The position numbers and the translations under genes are program-made. From positions 1 through 24,936 of the forward strand of contig JBJECG010000055.1 of assembly GCA_051870875.1 (NCBI GenBank): DNA of 24,936 nt. Direction: 5' to 3'. Positions 1 to 7,150 of this stretch are shown in pieces. The number at the start of each line of letters is the position of its first letter. Position 1 is the first letter of the stretch. This DNA comes from Aphodosoma sp051870875. GTDB taxonomy: Bacteria; Bacteroidota; Bacteroidia; Bacteroidales; Paludibacteraceae. Below the pieces are notes generated by a model, which saw only the letters and a program-made list of their open reading frames with translations, was not told where the DNA came from and did not search any database.

Positions 1-1
1 A

Positions 2-907
2 TCGTTCGCAATTGAGATAGCCCGCAAGATAGGACTACCCGACGATGTGATATCAGCAGCTTCGGCAATGGTCGGCACGGAACAGGTGGATTTCGACAAA
101 CACCTGCAGGATGTGGCCCGAGACAAACGGTATTGGGAAAACAAACGCCAACAAGTCAAGGAAAAGGAACACCGGCTACAACAACTCACAGAACGATATG
201 AGAAACTGCTCGATGAAATGAAAGCCAAACAGCGGGACACCCTGCGCCAGGCAAAGCAACAGGCCGCCGACATCATAGCCGATGCCAATGCCCAAATAGA
301 ACGTACCGTGCGCACCATACGCGAAACCGAGGCAGACAGAAATACTACCAAACAGCTGCGTGCCGAGCTGAAAGACAAACAGCAGCAACTGTCAGCCCAG
401 GCTCAAAAACAGCAAAAGCAGAAAGTACATCAGAATCAGCACCCTATTGCCGCCGGAGACCATGTACGCATTTCCGGACAGGACATAGTAGGACAAATAA
501 TCGAATTACAAGGACAAAATGCGACCGTGGCATTCGGCCAACTGAAGACTACCGTAGCCGTTTCAAAACTCGAATGGGTGTCGGTGCAACAGGCAAAAAA
601 CATCACCAAACAACAAAACAATACATCATCGGCCACATCAGACATCCGCCAACGCCAACTCAATTTCCGCCAGGAAATAGATGTCCGCGGTATGCGGGTA
701 GACGAGGCACTCCAGGCAGTAATGTACTATATAGATGATGCCCACATGGTAGGAGCAAGCCAGGTACGCATACTTCACGGTACAGGTACGGGTGCACTAC
801 GCGGTGCCATACGCGACTATCTGCATCAGTCTCCCGCCGTACAGTCGTACCGCGATGAGCACATCCAATTTGGCGGGGCAGGCATCACAGTTGTGGAAAT
901 GGCCTGA
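2..907 (+). CDS. mutS2: Endonuclease MutS2, C-terminal part (5' truncated by window edge)
   Basis: The reading frame is already open at base 2 and encodes 301 residues to a TGA, so the start and the ATPase core lie outside the window. The visible part begins at the end of the MutS-like region. It continues through a long Lys/Gln/Glu-rich coiled coil (visible residues about 30-140) and a short beta-rich KOW-like segment. It ends in a Smr nuclease domain with the EIDVRGMR motif (about residue 225) and HGTGTGALR (about 259), closing in GAGITVVEM. This architecture is specific to MutS2, which in other bacteria acts on branched DNA, suppresses recombination or rescues collided ribosomes through its Smr domain. 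A GNAT gene follows 55 nt downstream on the same strand. Identification is firm; which MutS2 role applies here is unknown. Confidence 0.95.
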   Translation, partial: SFAIEIARKIGLPDDVISAASAMVGTEQVDFDKHLQDVARDKRYWENKRQQVKEKEHRLQQLTERYEKLLDEMKAKQRDTLRQAKQQAADIIADANAQIERTVRTIRETEADRNTTKQLRAELKDKQQQLSAQAQKQQKQKVHQNQHPIAAGDHVRISGQDIVGQIIELQGQNATVAFGQLKTTVAVSKLEWVSVQQAKNITKQQNNTSSATSDIRQRQLNFRQEIDVRGMRVDEALQAVMYYIDDAHMVGASQVRILHGTGTGALRGAIRDYLHQSPAVQSYRDEHIQFGGAGITVVEMA

Positions 908-962
908 CAACAAACATTGTTTGCAGAGGACAACACAACGGGTAACAAACACGAACAAAGAT

Positions 963-1499
963 ATGGAAAACGACATATCAATCCGTCCGGCAACCTTGTC
1001 TGACGCAGATGCAGTTGCAAATATTTATGCAGCGATTCATCAGGCCGAGCAATCAGGACGCATCACAATAGGCTGGGACGCCGATTTTTACCCGGTACGT
1101 AAAACCGCAACCGATGCTATAGGCAGACACGATCTGTTCGTAATGGAAACAGGCGGGAAAATCATAGCGTCAGCAATCATCAACAACTTACAACCGGAAG
1201 GTTATTCTCTGGTACACTGGAGTATTGACGTGCCCTCTGACAGAGTCGGAGTCTTGCATACTCTTGTTGTTCATCCAGACTACAGCCATTCCGGTTACGG
1301 GCGGAAGTTTGTGGAGTACTTTGAGCGTACAAGCCGGCAGAATGGCTGGGAAGTTGCCCGTTTGGACACACAGACGAAAAATACCACAGCCATAAAATTT
1401 TATCCTAAACTCGGGTACAAATCAGCCGGGACCTGCGAGACGACATTCTTCACTCTTCCACAGAAAGTAACACTTGCTTTGTTTGAAAAGCAACTGTAA
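963..1499 (+). CDS. GNAT-family N-acetyltransferase
   Basis: A 178-aa protein. The frame stays open upstream to 792, but that part overlaps mutS2, and the ATG at 963 gives a normal GNAT N-terminus (ISIRPATLSDADAVANIY). Residues 98-116 form motif A (LHTLVVHPDYSHSGYGRKF), the beta4-alpha3 acetyl-CoA pyrophosphate loop; the usual Gln/Arg at its first position is replaced by Ser. Motif B follows at about residues 131-152 (VARLDTQTKNTTAIKFYPKLGY), with the common N-x-x-A-x-x-F-Y pattern. The protein is probably cytoplasmic and transfers an acetyl group to a small molecule or protein amine, but the acceptor cannot be read from sequence. It lies 55 nt after mutS2 and may be co-transcribed with it. 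No terminator is visible after it. Confidence 0.88.
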   Translation: MENDISIRPATLSDADAVANIYAAIHQAEQSGRITIGWDADFYPVRKTATDAIGRHDLFVMETGGKIIASAIINNLQPEGYSLVHWSIDVPSDRVGVLHTLVVHPDYSHSGYGRKFVEYFERTSRQNGWEVARLDTQTKNTTAIKFYPKLGYKSAGTCETTFFTLPQKVTLALFEKQL

Positions 1500-1695
1500 C
1501 GTATATTTTGCATTACCGGCTTAAATGACAGTGCCTGAAAATGTACGTACACAAACAAAATGTCTGACATAACCGGAAACAGGGGAGAGGCCATACATAC
1601 TATGGAACTTGAACTGCAACTTGCAACTAACTATGGCAAGTTACCTTGACAATCAAACAGCAGAAATTTTTGTCATTCAACTACATAGAAACACC

Positions 1696-2067
1696 ATGAG
1701 AAATTTGAAATCAATTATCATTACGCTGTTTTGCGGGCTATTGGGTTGTTCCGGAACCGGCAAATACAAAAGTGTCGGAACAGAAGAGTTTGCCGCCGTA
1801 ATATCGGAACCTGATGCAGTCGTTTTAGATGTACGAACTGCACAAGAGTATGCCGGAGGATTCATCGACCGTGCAATCAACATTGATGTCCGCCAACCCG
1901 ACTTTGAGCGACAGGCACTTGCCACATTACCCAAAAACAAGACAATAGCAGTCTACTGCCGCAGCGGCAAACGCAGCAAACAGGCAGCTGAAATACTCGC
2001 CAAAAACGGATACAAGGTAGTGGAACTGAATGTAGGCTACAAAGGCTGGATCGAGCTGTTCAATTGA
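1696..2067 (+). CDS. Rhodanese-like domain lipoprotein
   Basis: A 123-aa protein when started at the ATG at 1696. The frame is open back to 1609, but only this start places a lipoprotein signal at the N-terminus: basic MRNLK, a hydrophobic stretch, and the lipobox LLGC with Cys18. A single rhodanese domain follows: VVLDVRTAQEYAGGFIDRA (about residues 42-60) and the active-site loop CRSGKR with Cys88, then GYKGWIE near the end. Rhodaneses carry sulfur as a persulfide on this Cys. A lipid-anchored copy would act in the periplasm or on the membrane face, possibly in sulfur or thiol handling. It is separated from the GNAT gene by about 200 nt and no clear promoter motif is visible. Confidence 0.88.
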   Translation: MRNLKSIIITLFCGLLGCSGTGKYKSVGTEEFAAVISEPDAVVLDVRTAQEYAGGFIDRAINIDVRQPDFERQALATLPKNKTIAVYCRSGKRSKQAAEILAKNGYKVVELNVGYKGWIELFN

Positions 2068-2403
2068 CCAGAACCGTACAAGCCCCTGCCAAACCTTCTG
2101 CCAATATCCGGTGAAAAGGCACAAACAACCGATGATCGGCATGAGCTTTGCCAGCAAACATTATTTCGCAAAATCAATTGCATGCCGACATGTTATTGGC
2201 AATTCAAAAAAGTCTTACCGTACAGTAATATATACATCCAGGCAATTCCTCTTTATACCTAAAAAGAGGCGGCAATGACGCTGCGCCCTGTCCAAGAGCC
2301 CATACAGCACCATTGCCGTCAAATAATAATTATACTTCCAGAGCCACATTCCACATGCACAAAAAGCAATGGGACAAGGCTTAGATTTTCCGTCCGGCAA
2401 AGG
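2068..2403. other. Intergenic stretch with inverted repeats, no supported gene
   Basis: About 336 nt between the convergent rhodanese gene and the 74-aa membrane protein gene. It holds an 8-bp inverted repeat, TCGGCATG at 2136-2143 with CATGCCGA at 2181-2188, enclosing a smaller TTTGC/GCAAA pair. It also holds a 7-bp hairpin (CCTCTTT at 2248-2254, AAAGAGG at 2263-2269). A short stem (TTAC/GTAA at 2215-2228) is followed on the minus strand by six T at 2206-2211 and could be a weak terminator for the minus-strand gene. A minus-strand TTG-started frame of 61 codons (2215-2400) has an unconvincing Cys/Trp-rich composition and is not called. Confidence 0.5.
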
Positions 2404-2628
2404 TTACCTGACCAACGGCAGCCAATACTTCGATGTAAGGGCAGCCAATACAATTATCACAAATGCTATCAAAACACAAACAAACAATTTCATCATGGCA
2501 GCATTTTCCTTTGCTTCACGACGTCTGCGCTTTTGTTTGTATTCTTCAAGTGTGAGGTTAGAATACCAATTCTTACCGGATGTATTCTTCTCTGCAGAAG
2601 TCCGTTTTGTGTCAACATTTTCAGCCAT
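2404..2628 (-). CDS. Small single-pass membrane protein, unknown function
   Basis: A 74-aa protein from the ATG at 2626-2628; a TTG four codons upstream is possible but less likely. Residues 1-45 are polar and charged, with a basic cluster KQKRRRREAK at about 31-40. One hydrophobic helix follows (about 47-66, LFVCVLIAFVIIVLAAL) and the protein ends with a short tail, SKYWLPLVR. The positive-inside rule predicts a cytoplasmic N-terminus. I do not recognise the family. A strong Bacteroidetes-type promoter about 95 nt upstream on the same strand and the coherent topology argue that this is a real gene. It lies downstream of the AlaX-like gene but has its own promoter. Confidence 0.7.
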   Translation of the reverse strand: MAENVDTKRTSAEKNTSGKNWYSNLTLEEYKQKRRRREAKENAAMMKLFVCVLIAFVIIVLAALTSKYWLPLVR

Positions 2629-2721
2629 ACCCAATCTCAATTTAAAGAATTATACATCAACTTTACCATGCAAACATTCATTGTCAATCTTTTTCCCTGT
2701 AAATGACAAAGGTTCGCACTG

Positions 2722-2752
2722 CAAAGGTATGACAATTTATCAATTCCACAAA
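2722..2752 (-). promoter_or_regulatory. Bacteroidetes-type promoter (-33 TTTG, 19-nt spacer, -7 TACCTTTG)
   Basis: On the minus strand TTTG (2752-2749) is followed after exactly 19 nt by TACCTTTG (2729-2722). This is a perfect match to the TTTG-N19-TAnnTTTG consensus of the primary sigma factor in Bacteroidetes. It lies in the gap after the AlaX-like gene and points at the 74-aa membrane protein starting at 2628, leaving a leader of roughly 85 nt. Confidence 0.8.
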
Positions 2753-2802
2753 ACAAAACCGGATAATATTTTATCAATTTGCAGCCAAAACTAACAATCG
2801 TG

Positions 2803-3282
2803 CTATTTTTCCTGATATGGTGAATTTTCGAGTCTGAAGCGCATGCGCCACCGTCCATCGGCGTAGTCAGAGGTGAGGATGCGGAATGTACCTATTTCGG
2901 AGGTGTTGGCCACATGCGCACCAATGCAGGCACAGGCGTCGTAGTCACCGATGCGGACGATGCGGAGCATGTCGGAGGCTTCAGCGGGCAATTTGCTGAG
3001 GTCTACTATGCCGGCGGCTTCAGCCCGGGACATATATTCGATTGTAACATCAAGACAGCGGGAAATTTGCATATTGACACGCCGTTCTATTTCGCGGATC
3101 TGCTCTTCGGTAGGGGCTTCATCAAGGAGATAGTCGGCTTTGCTTTTCTTGCGTTCGATATGTGCATTGCGGGAACGAGGGCACCCGAACATTCTGACCA
3201 TAGTGGCATTGAGCAGATGTTCGGCAGTGTGCATCGGAGGGTATTCCGCTTTGTTGTGGGCATTAAGTTCCGGTTGTTCCAT
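2803..3282 (-). CDS. AlaX-like stand-alone tRNA-editing (SAD) domain protein
   Basis: A 159-aa protein from the ATG at 3282; the frame extends eight codons further upstream, but MEQPELN is the more natural start. It resembles the second additional domain of threonyl/alanyl-tRNA synthetases. HTAEH (His18 and His22) and C-I-G-A-H (Cys119 and His123) together form the four-ligand zinc site HxxxH...CxxxH. Stand-alone copies (AlaX) hydrolyse mischarged Ser- or Gly-tRNA-Ala in trans. The protein lacks the N-terminal part of long AlaX forms, so its exact substrate is open. It starts 47 nt after radC on the same strand and is probably co-transcribed with it. Confidence 0.82.
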   Translation of the reverse strand: MEQPELNAHNKAEYPPMHTAEHLLNATMVRMFGCPRSRNAHIERKKSKADYLLDEAPTEEQIREIERRVNMQISRCLDVTIEYMSRAEAAGIVDLSKLPAEASDMLRIVRIGDYDACACIGAHVANTSEIGTFRILTSDYADGRWRMRFRLENSPYQEK

Positions 3283-3329
3283 AATAAAAAGACTTGTTGT
3301 AAGCAATTAACATGAATTGTATTTTATCA

Positions 3330-4028
3330 TCAGATTATATCGCCGTTGTCGGCAAAGCTGTAGTAACGCATATAGTCGTTGGTGAGTATGATGTGGTCAA
3401 TCAGGCGGATGTCGAACAGGGCGGCAGCCCGACTTATTTTGTCGGTCAACAGTTTGTCTTCATTGCTCGGCAAAACGGATCCGGATGGGTGGTTGTGACA
3501 AAGGACAATGGCCGAAGCGAGGCGTTCGACGGCAGGTTTCATGATGAGTTTTGGATCGGCAACCACAGATGAGACGGCACCTACAGCTACACGATGCCGA
3601 GCGATTACACCGAGCCGGCGGTTGAGCAACAGTATCCAGAACTGCTCGCTGACACTGTCAGCAAAGAGCGGAGCCATGAGACTGACAATATCCTTGGATG
3701 AAGAGACAGTCTGAATTTCGGTCTGCGCCAGGCTGCGCCGACGGCCGAATTCGAGCGTTGCCAGTATATTGAGAGCTTTGGCTTCACCGATGCCTTTGAA
3801 ATTGTTGAGCAGGTCGTAAAGAGTCAGTTCGGAAAGGCGGGCCAAATTGCCACCTACATAATTGAGCAAGGATTCCGCCAACTCCACCACATTAAGGCCT
3901 TTCACGCCGCTACCGAGCATAACGGCCAGGAGTTCGTAGTCTTTGAGGGCTTCAGGGCCTTCGTTTTTCAACCGTTCACGCGGTTTGTCCTTATCATTCC
4001 AATCGTTCAATGATGTGTGATCCGCCAT
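3330..4028 (-). CDS. radC: RadC family protein (JAB/MPN domain)
   Basis: A 232-aa protein of normal RadC length. The N-terminal part (about 15-90) carries a helix-hairpin-helix-like region (LLNNFKGIGEAKALNILA). The C-terminal MPN/JAMM-like domain carries the metal-binding motif H178-N-H180-P-S-G with Asp191 further on, so the metalloprotein ligands are intact. RadC was once thought to be a DNA-repair factor; its true function is unsettled, and MPN+ paralogues also occur in mobile elements. Its setting beside rpsT and an AlaX-like gene suggests the chromosomal housekeeping copy. About 160 nt separate it from rpsT upstream, with a hairpin at 4051-4071 in between. Confidence 0.95.
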   Translation of the reverse strand: MADHTSLNDWNDKDKPRERLKNEGPEALKDYELLAVMLGSGVKGLNVVELAESLLNYVGGNLARLSELTLYDLLNNFKGIGEAKALNILATLEFGRRRSLAQTEIQTVSSSKDIVSLMAPLFADSVSEQFWILLLNRRLGVIARHRVAVGAVSSVVADPKLIMKPAVERLASAIVLCHNHPSGSVLPSNEDKLLTDKISRAAALFDIRLIDHIILTNDYMRYYSFADNGDII

Positions 4029-4040
4029 AACAGGGAGATG

Positions 4041-4071
4041 CTAAAAACCATGTACCTACAGGCAAGGTACA
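4041..4071 (-). terminator. Possible rho-independent terminator after rpsT
   Basis: A perfect 7-bp stem (TGTACCT at 4051-4057, AGGTACA at 4065-4071) with a 7-nt loop. On the minus strand it is followed by TGG and then five T (4046-4042). It lies about 120 nt downstream of the rpsT stop and just upstream of radC. The stem is AT-rich and not flush with the T run, so it may be weak or leaky. Confidence 0.45.
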
Positions 4072-4189
4072 AAGACAAGGAAAAATTCTGATTACAAGGG
4101 GAAGGTCATATACAACAAAGGCTCGTATCCGGTAAGATATGAGCCATGCGCCAGAAAATGGCAGATTTCCGTATGTAAAGTATAACCAA

Positions 4190-4444
4190 TCAAGCCATTG
4201 CATTCACATGACGTGAAAGCTTAGACTTAAGGTTTGCAGCCTTATTTTTGTGTATGATATTACGTTTTGCAAGCTTGTCAAGCATAGAAAACACTTTAGG
4301 AAGCATCTCCACAGCGGCAGCCTTATCGGTAGTACCACGCAATTTGCGCACAGCACTACGAGTTACCTTAGCGTAAAACCTATTATGCAGACGACGTGTT
4401 TCAGTCTGACGAATACGTTTAATAGATGATTTGTGATTAGCCAT
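4190..4444 (-). CDS. rpsT: 30S ribosomal protein S20
   Basis: An 84-aa, strongly basic, helical protein, the normal S20 length. It starts MANHKSSIKRIRQTE, the conserved S20 N-terminus (ANHKSA-x-KR), and has the central RSAVRKLRG and the C-terminal pattern IIHKNKAANLKSKLSRHVNA. The frame is open far upstream through the tRNA gene, but the ATG at 4444 is clearly the start. S20 binds 16S rRNA early in 30S assembly. The gene lies 66 nt downstream of tRNA-Glu on the same strand, with a terminator-like hairpin at 4475-4498 between them. It may therefore depend on read-through from the tRNA promoter or on a promoter I cannot recognise. Confidence 0.97.
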   Translation of the reverse strand: MANHKSSIKRIRQTETRRLHNRFYAKVTRSAVRKLRGTTDKAAAVEMLPKVFSMLDKLAKRNIIHKNKAANLKSKLSRHVNAMA

Positions 4445-4474
4445 TCTATTACAGCAAATTATATCTTTAACAAT

Positions 4475-4498
4475 CAAAAACCTCCGCCGAAGGAGGTT
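4475..4498 (-). terminator. Terminator/attenuator hairpin between tRNA-Glu and rpsT
   Basis: On the minus strand AACCTCC (4498-4492), loop TTCGGC, GGAGGTT (4485-4479), continuing as a run of five T (4480-4476). The GC-rich stem plus T run fits a rho-independent terminator ending the tRNA-Glu transcript about 10 nt after the CCA. It is only about 30 nt upstream of the rpsT start. Its left arm contains ACCTCCTT, identical to the anti-Shine-Dalgarno core of 16S rRNA. Confidence 0.75.
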
Positions 4499-4507
4499 CA
4501 TTATCTT

Positions 4508-4582
4508 TGGTAGCCCATAGCGGAATCGAACCGCTCTTTCAAGAATGAAAATCTTGCGTCCTAACCGATAGACGAATGGGCC
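4508..4582 (-). tRNA. tRNA-Glu (anticodon TTC), CCA encoded
   Basis: On the minus strand the sequence folds as a cloverleaf of 72 nt. The acceptor GGCCCAT pairs with ATGGGCT (one G-U pair at the end). The D-arm contains CGGTTAGG, the anticodon stem-loop is GCAAGA-TTTTCAT-TCTTG with anticodon TTC, and the T-arm is AGCGG-TTCGATT-CCGCT. The discriminator is A at 4511, and the 3' CCA is encoded at 4510-4508. A promoter lies about 37 nt upstream and a terminator hairpin follows directly. Confidence 0.96.
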
Positions 4583-4618
4583 ATCTGCGGCAGAGATTGC
4601 ATCTCTCATTTGCGGATG

Positions 4619-4650
4619 CAAAGGTAGGTATTTTGCCGCAATCTGCCAAA
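4619..4650 (-). promoter_or_regulatory. Promoter of tRNA-Glu (-33 TTTG, -7 TACCTTTG)
   Basis: On the minus strand TTTG (4650-4647) and TACCTTTG (4626-4619) are separated by 20 nt, close to the Bacteroidetes consensus spacing of 19. The transcript would start near 4612, giving a leader of about 30 nt that contains the small inverted repeat AGAGAT/ATCTCT before the tRNA. Confidence 0.75.
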
Positions 4651-4981
4651 CATTGCACGATATTTTTTCTTTTCAATTTAATTTTCGACTGATTTTCAAC
4701 GAATAATATTATTGAAAGCATGGGATTTCAGCACTGAGAAACAGGTTCAGAGATGCAAAAACCGGCATAACGGAATGCGCCGAATGCGCCAAACGCACGA
4801 GGTGACGGCAACTTTCAAGCTACAATCACACGGGAAAAAAAATGACAGCGGAGTTTTGCCGGTCTGAAATCAGAGGAAGAAAGTGAACAATACAGGCAAT
4901 TATCCGCATAAGATGCGGCAAACCGGCCGAAGCCAGGAAAAATAAAAGCCATACGAGACATATTGTTACCGATATTTTCGC

Positions 4982-4989
4982 TATCTTTG
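4982..4989 (+). promoter_or_regulatory. -7 element of the ftsQAZ promoter (TATCTTTG)
   Basis: TATCTTTG matches TAnnTTTG and lies 45 nt before the ftsQ ATG. No TTTG is found at the expected -33 distance, so only half of the consensus is present. It is the best candidate promoter for ftsQ-ftsA-ftsZ-yqeY. Confidence 0.6.
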
Positions 4990-5034
4990 CACTTGAAAGT
5001 CCCGAAGCGGGTTCCGAGTTCACAAGCGGCAACA

Positions 5035-5778
5035 ATGAAAGTTTGGCAACACATTGCAATATCGGCTGTTTCAGCGGCAGTATCAATAAGTTTGCTGGCG
5101 GTAATGGTATTTGTGGTTCCTTCACGGAAAGAGAAGGTTTGTCATGAAATACATATCAAGGTATGTGATTTCGACAAATACCGATTCGTCACAGCCCAAA
5201 CTGTGGAGCTCCACCTAAAAATGTCGGGACATTACCCTGCCGGCAGGAAGTCATCGGAGATAGACCTGTCGGAGATAGAGCGACGAATCGACGAACTGAA
5301 TGTGGTAAAGACGGCATCGTGCTATTTCGACAACAACGGAGACCTGCAAATTGAAATAACGCAGCGCATGCCTCTATACAGGGTAAAGTCGGTAAAAAGT
5401 GACTATTATGTGGACTCAGACCGCAAGATGATGTCTACATCGGTACGTTTTTCCGCTTATGTACCTCTTGTGACAGGCAATGTAGACGATAAATTTGCCG
5501 TATCGGAACTGTATGATTTCATGGAATACCTGACAAAGAGCAGCAGATGGGGTTCGGCATTTTCACAGGTGTATGTTTATCCTGACAACAGCGTCGAACT
5601 CATACCCCGCGTCGGGAATTTCACGATAGAGATGGGCAAACTGGACCGATACAGGGAAAAACTTGACAAACTGGATATATTTCTGGAGAAAATGCCATTG
5701 TACAAATCATGGAACGAATATTCGGCAATCAGCCTGAAATACCGGGACCAGGTGGTCTGTACCAGAAGGGACGGCTGA
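5035..5778 (+). CDS. ftsQ: Cell division protein FtsQ
   Basis: A 247-aa protein from the ATG at 5035. The frame is open to 4963, but that start would fall upstream of the -7 element. A short cytoplasmic N-terminus is followed by one membrane helix (about 6-28). Next comes a POTRA-like domain (about 38-115, with the typical ERRIDELNVVKTASCYFDNNG and ITQRMPLYRV) and a periplasmic beta domain to the end. FtsQ is a bitopic divisome scaffold linking early and late division proteins. Sequence similarity within this family is low; identification rests on topology, the ITQR-x-P motif and the position directly before ftsA-ftsZ. The gap to ftsA is 79 nt. Confidence 0.9.
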   Translation: MKVWQHIAISAVSAAVSISLLAVMVFVVPSRKEKVCHEIHIKVCDFDKYRFVTAQTVELHLKMSGHYPAGRKSSEIDLSEIERRIDELNVVKTASCYFDNNGDLQIEITQRMPLYRVKSVKSDYYVDSDRKMMSTSVRFSAYVPLVTGNVDDKFAVSELYDFMEYLTKSSRWGSAFSQVYVYPDNSVELIPRVGNFTIEMGKLDRYREKLDKLDIFLEKMPLYKSWNEYSAISLKYRDQVVCTRRDG

Positions 5779-5857
5779 ACCATGTCAGATGATGCAGCAT
5801 GCATGTGACACCACGCCATACATAAACAATACGTCAAGAAGACAGGATACACTATTT

Positions 5858-7123
5858 ATGAACGAAGAAATATACATAGCAGCAGACCTTGGCAACAGCC
5901 AAATACGCATGATGGCAGCCAAGCGTGACGAAAACGGGTTGCTTGACATCCTCGGCATGGAAGAATGCAAGCCCAAAGAGAACGTGATACAACACGGTAT
6001 AGTGAAGAACTCTTCGGAAGCGGCGTTTGCCATAAGCAATTTGTCGAAAAAGCTCACCAACAGGCTGAACAACCGCCACCGCATAGTGCGCATATACCTG
6101 TCGGTAAACGGGCGGTCGCTTCGCACGATACGCCACCGGATAGAACGTTCTTTTGACGAGCCGACAAAAATAACCAAAGCCGAACTGGCCGATCTGCAGA
6201 AAGAGGCCTGGGAAATACAGTCTGACAACCTGCGAGTTTACGACATAACAGCAGAAGAATACGGTATCGACAGCGACACCCTGTTCGACCCGGAGGGGGC
6301 GATATGCAGCAAAATAGAAGCCAACTATCTGGTAGCATGTGCACTACCCTCACTGCACAGCAACCTGCAAAAATGTATTGACCACCAACAGACGATAGAC
6401 GACTTCATCCCGATACTGGCTCCCCGCGCCATAGCAGACGCCGTATCCACACATCAGGAACGCAACAACGGATGCGCCGTCATCAATATAGGAGCAGCCA
6501 CCACTACAGTAACCGTATATCATGACGGAATACTGCGCAATATGGCAATCATACCATTCGGCGGGCAGCACATCACCAACGATCTGCAGCATCTCGGACT
6601 GACAGCGGAAGCAGCAGAGAAAATCAAATGCAGCCACAGTTCCATATTGCACGGTGACGACAACGACTTCCAGATAAAAATAACCGGACGTGCAGGGAAC
6701 GAAGATTCGTATTTCAAGCCGTCGGAAATCAACGGTGCGATAAGAGCCAGACTGGATGAAATAACGGAGCTATGTCTGAACGAAATACACCGTTCGGGCT
6801 ACAGTACAAAGCTGGAATGCGGCATAATACTGACTGGCGGGGGGTCAAAGCTGAAGGATATAGCCCCGTATATGGAGGAAAAGACAGGAATAGCAGTACG
6901 TTCAGGTTCGCATGCCCACAATCTGTCGAAAGCATCACAGGAAACCTATTCTGATGCGGGCTATGCCCTGCTCACAGGCATACTGCTCAATGCAGACAAA
7001 CCTTGCACACAACCAGAAGAGACTTTCAACCAGACCAAAAACAAGCCCCATACTCCAAAGAAACGGTTTATGGACAGAATCAACCATCTGTTCAGTGACA
7101 ACGAATCGAGTATAGAAGACTAA
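5858..7123 (+). CDS. ftsA: Cell division protein FtsA
   Basis: A 421-aa actin-like ATPase from the ATG at 5858; an in-frame start at 5789 would add 23 unconserved residues. The phosphate-1 motif is ADLGNSQIRMM (Asp10). The 1C/SHS2 region covers about 80-165. The phosphate-2 motif is AVINIGAATTTVTVY (about 207-221), and the adenosine motif is GIILTGGGSKL (322-332). The C-terminus RFMDRINHLF may be the membrane-targeting amphipathic helix. FtsA anchors FtsZ filaments to the inner membrane and recruits later division proteins. The phosphate-2 loop lacks the canonical DIGGGTTD residues. ftsZ follows after 27 nt in the same operon. Confidence 0.97.
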   Translation: MNEEIYIAADLGNSQIRMMAAKRDENGLLDILGMEECKPKENVIQHGIVKNSSEAAFAISNLSKKLTNRLNNRHRIVRIYLSVNGRSLRTIRHRIERSFDEPTKITKAELADLQKEAWEIQSDNLRVYDITAEEYGIDSDTLFDPEGAICSKIEANYLVACALPSLHSNLQKCIDHQQTIDDFIPILAPRAIADAVSTHQERNNGCAVINIGAATTTVTVYHDGILRNMAIIPFGGQHITNDLQHLGLTAEAAEKIKCSHSSILHGDDNDFQIKITGRAGNEDSYFKPSEINGAIRARLDEITELCLNEIHRSGYSTKLECGIILTGGGSKLKDIAPYMEEKTGIAVRSGSHAHNLSKASQETYSDAGYALLTGILLNADKPCTQPEETFNQTKNKPHTPKKRFMDRINHLFSDNESSIED

Positions 7124-7150
7124 CCCATACAAACTAACACATAAGTCAAA

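Larger units (their letters stand above)
4583..5034. other. Divergent intergenic region between tRNA-Glu and ftsQ
   Basis: About 450 nt without a supported gene. It contains the tRNA-Glu promoter (minus strand, 4619-4650) at its left and the ftsQ promoter -7 element (plus strand, 4982-4989) at its right. The middle (about 4680-4960) holds only a short tandem GAATGCGCC duplication near 4775-4792. I see no coding or RNA gene there. Confidence 0.6.

Noticed and set aside
2215..2400. A 61-codon minus-strand frame directly after the small membrane protein
   Set aside because: It needs a TTG start, has an odd Cys/Trp/Tyr-rich product and overlaps hairpins. There is not enough support to call it a gene.
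4502..4509. TATCTTTG on the + strand, a match to the -7 consensus
   Set aside because: It lies at the 3' CCA end of the minus-strand tRNA-Glu and points into that gene with no gene downstream on the + strand.
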